Positions 5,291 through 5,669 of a stretch of 5,669 bases of DNA are shown one piece after another. Made by a program: the position numbers and the translations under genes. The DNA is from Neisseriaceae bacterium (GTDB lineage Bacteria; Pseudomonadota; Gammaproteobacteria; Burkholderiales; UBA11063). The number at the start of each line of letters is the position of its first letter. Within the stretch, counting starts at the first letter, position 1. The notes beneath the pieces are model-generated. The model did not search any database and was not told the origin of the DNA. It worked only from the letters and a program-made list of their open reading frames with translations. The stretch is taken from the NCBI GenBank assembly GCA_947454215.1, contig CANGJN010000051.1, positions 1 through 5,669 of the forward strand. The letters run 5' to 3'.

Positions 5291-5669
5291 TGTTATTATT
5301 ATTGGAGGCGGTGCAACTGGTCTAGGCGTTGCTATAGAATCTGTCTCAAGAGGTTATAAAACTATTTTATTTGAACAGGAAGATTTTGGTAAGTCTACTT
5401 CTTCAAAATCAACAAAATTAGTGCACGGTGGAATTCGATATTTAGCTAATTTAGATTTTAAATTAGTTAAAGAGGGCTTAGAGGAAAGATATTTTTTTAT
5501 TAATAATAGTCGGCATTTATCAAAGGTACAGCCTTATCTTATTCCATTTTATTCTTATAAAAACAAGATCAAGTTCACTATAGGAACTTTTTTATATGAT
5601 CTATTGGCTTCTAGATACAATATTGGAAAAAGTAAGTCAATAAATGCTAATGATGTAATCAAATTAGCC
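5274..5669 (+). CDS. glpD: FAD-dependent glycerol-3-phosphate dehydrogenase, N-terminal part
   Basis: The first 132 residues of a membrane-associated flavoprotein that oxidises glycerol 3-phosphate to dihydroxyacetone phosphate and passes electrons to the quinone pool; the gene runs off the right edge. The N-terminal Rossmann FAD site is intact: YDVIIIGGGATGLG (5-18) with Glu35 at the end of the second strand (ILFEQEDF). The family-specific TSSKSTKLVHGGIRYL (42-57) is also present, followed by FKLVKEGLEER (62-72). It is closest in plan to GlpD; relatives in some genomes are labelled GlpA, and the missing C-terminus prevents a firm choice. The ATG lies within the last codons of glpK in another frame, which implies coupled translation and matched output of the two consecutive enzymes. 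No glpF lies between them. No stop or frameshift is seen in the visible part. Confidence 0.93.
   Translation, partial: MNQNYDVIIIGGGATGLGVAIESVSRGYKTILFEQEDFGKSTSSKSTKLVHGGIRYLANLDFKLVKEGLEERYFFINNSRHLSKVQPYLIPFYSYKNKIKFTIGTFLYDLLASRYNIGKSKSINANDVIKLA

Overview
The window looks like a strongly AT-rich gammaproteobacterial chromosome undergoing gene loss. Bases 181-240, for example, hold only 4 G or C. TolQ indicates a double-membrane cell. UbiG and a RatA/RnfH pair indicate a ubiquinone-using beta- or gammaproteobacterium. Intact housekeeping genes, decayed accessory genes and long gene-poor AT-rich stretches suggest a host-associated relative of Francisella or Fastidiosibacteraceae, possibly an endosymbiont. 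That placement is inference from gene content and protein flavour, not from a database search.

Layout, all on the + strand: (1) 1-1091 has no intact gene. It contains a plausible decayed reading frame from 354, beginning with an ATG and ribosome-binding site, and a small inverted repeat plus a weak promoter candidate ahead of the next gene. (2) 1092-3223 is a compact four-gene block, tolQ-ubiG-ratA-rnfH. tolQ and ubiG overlap by 4 bases, ubiG and ratA are 20 bases apart, and ratA and rnfH overlap by 50 bases. (3) 3224-3751 is a degraded type I restriction-modification region: the tail of an unrecognised gene, then the first ~68 codons of an hsdM gene with a stop codon and a one-base frameshift, then a further possible scrap. 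(4) 3752-5669 holds glpK and the first 132 codons of a glycerol-3-phosphate dehydrogenase gene, overlapping by 17 bases.

Functionally, the first block joins an envelope protein driven by proton-motive force (TolQ) to ubiquinone synthesis (UbiG) and to a COQ10-like START-domain protein (RatA) with its usual partner RnfH. The second functional block phosphorylates glycerol (GlpK) and oxidises the product (GlpD), passing electrons to a quinone. Quinone chemistry therefore connects both blocks, though they are separated by restriction-modification debris and probably transcribed separately.

I do not see a clearly novel system. The most interesting points are the TolQ gene coupled to ubiG rather than tolR, the legible decay history of the hsdM remnant, the unidentified decayed gene at 354-963, and a perfect palindrome sitting on the glpK ribosome-binding site.
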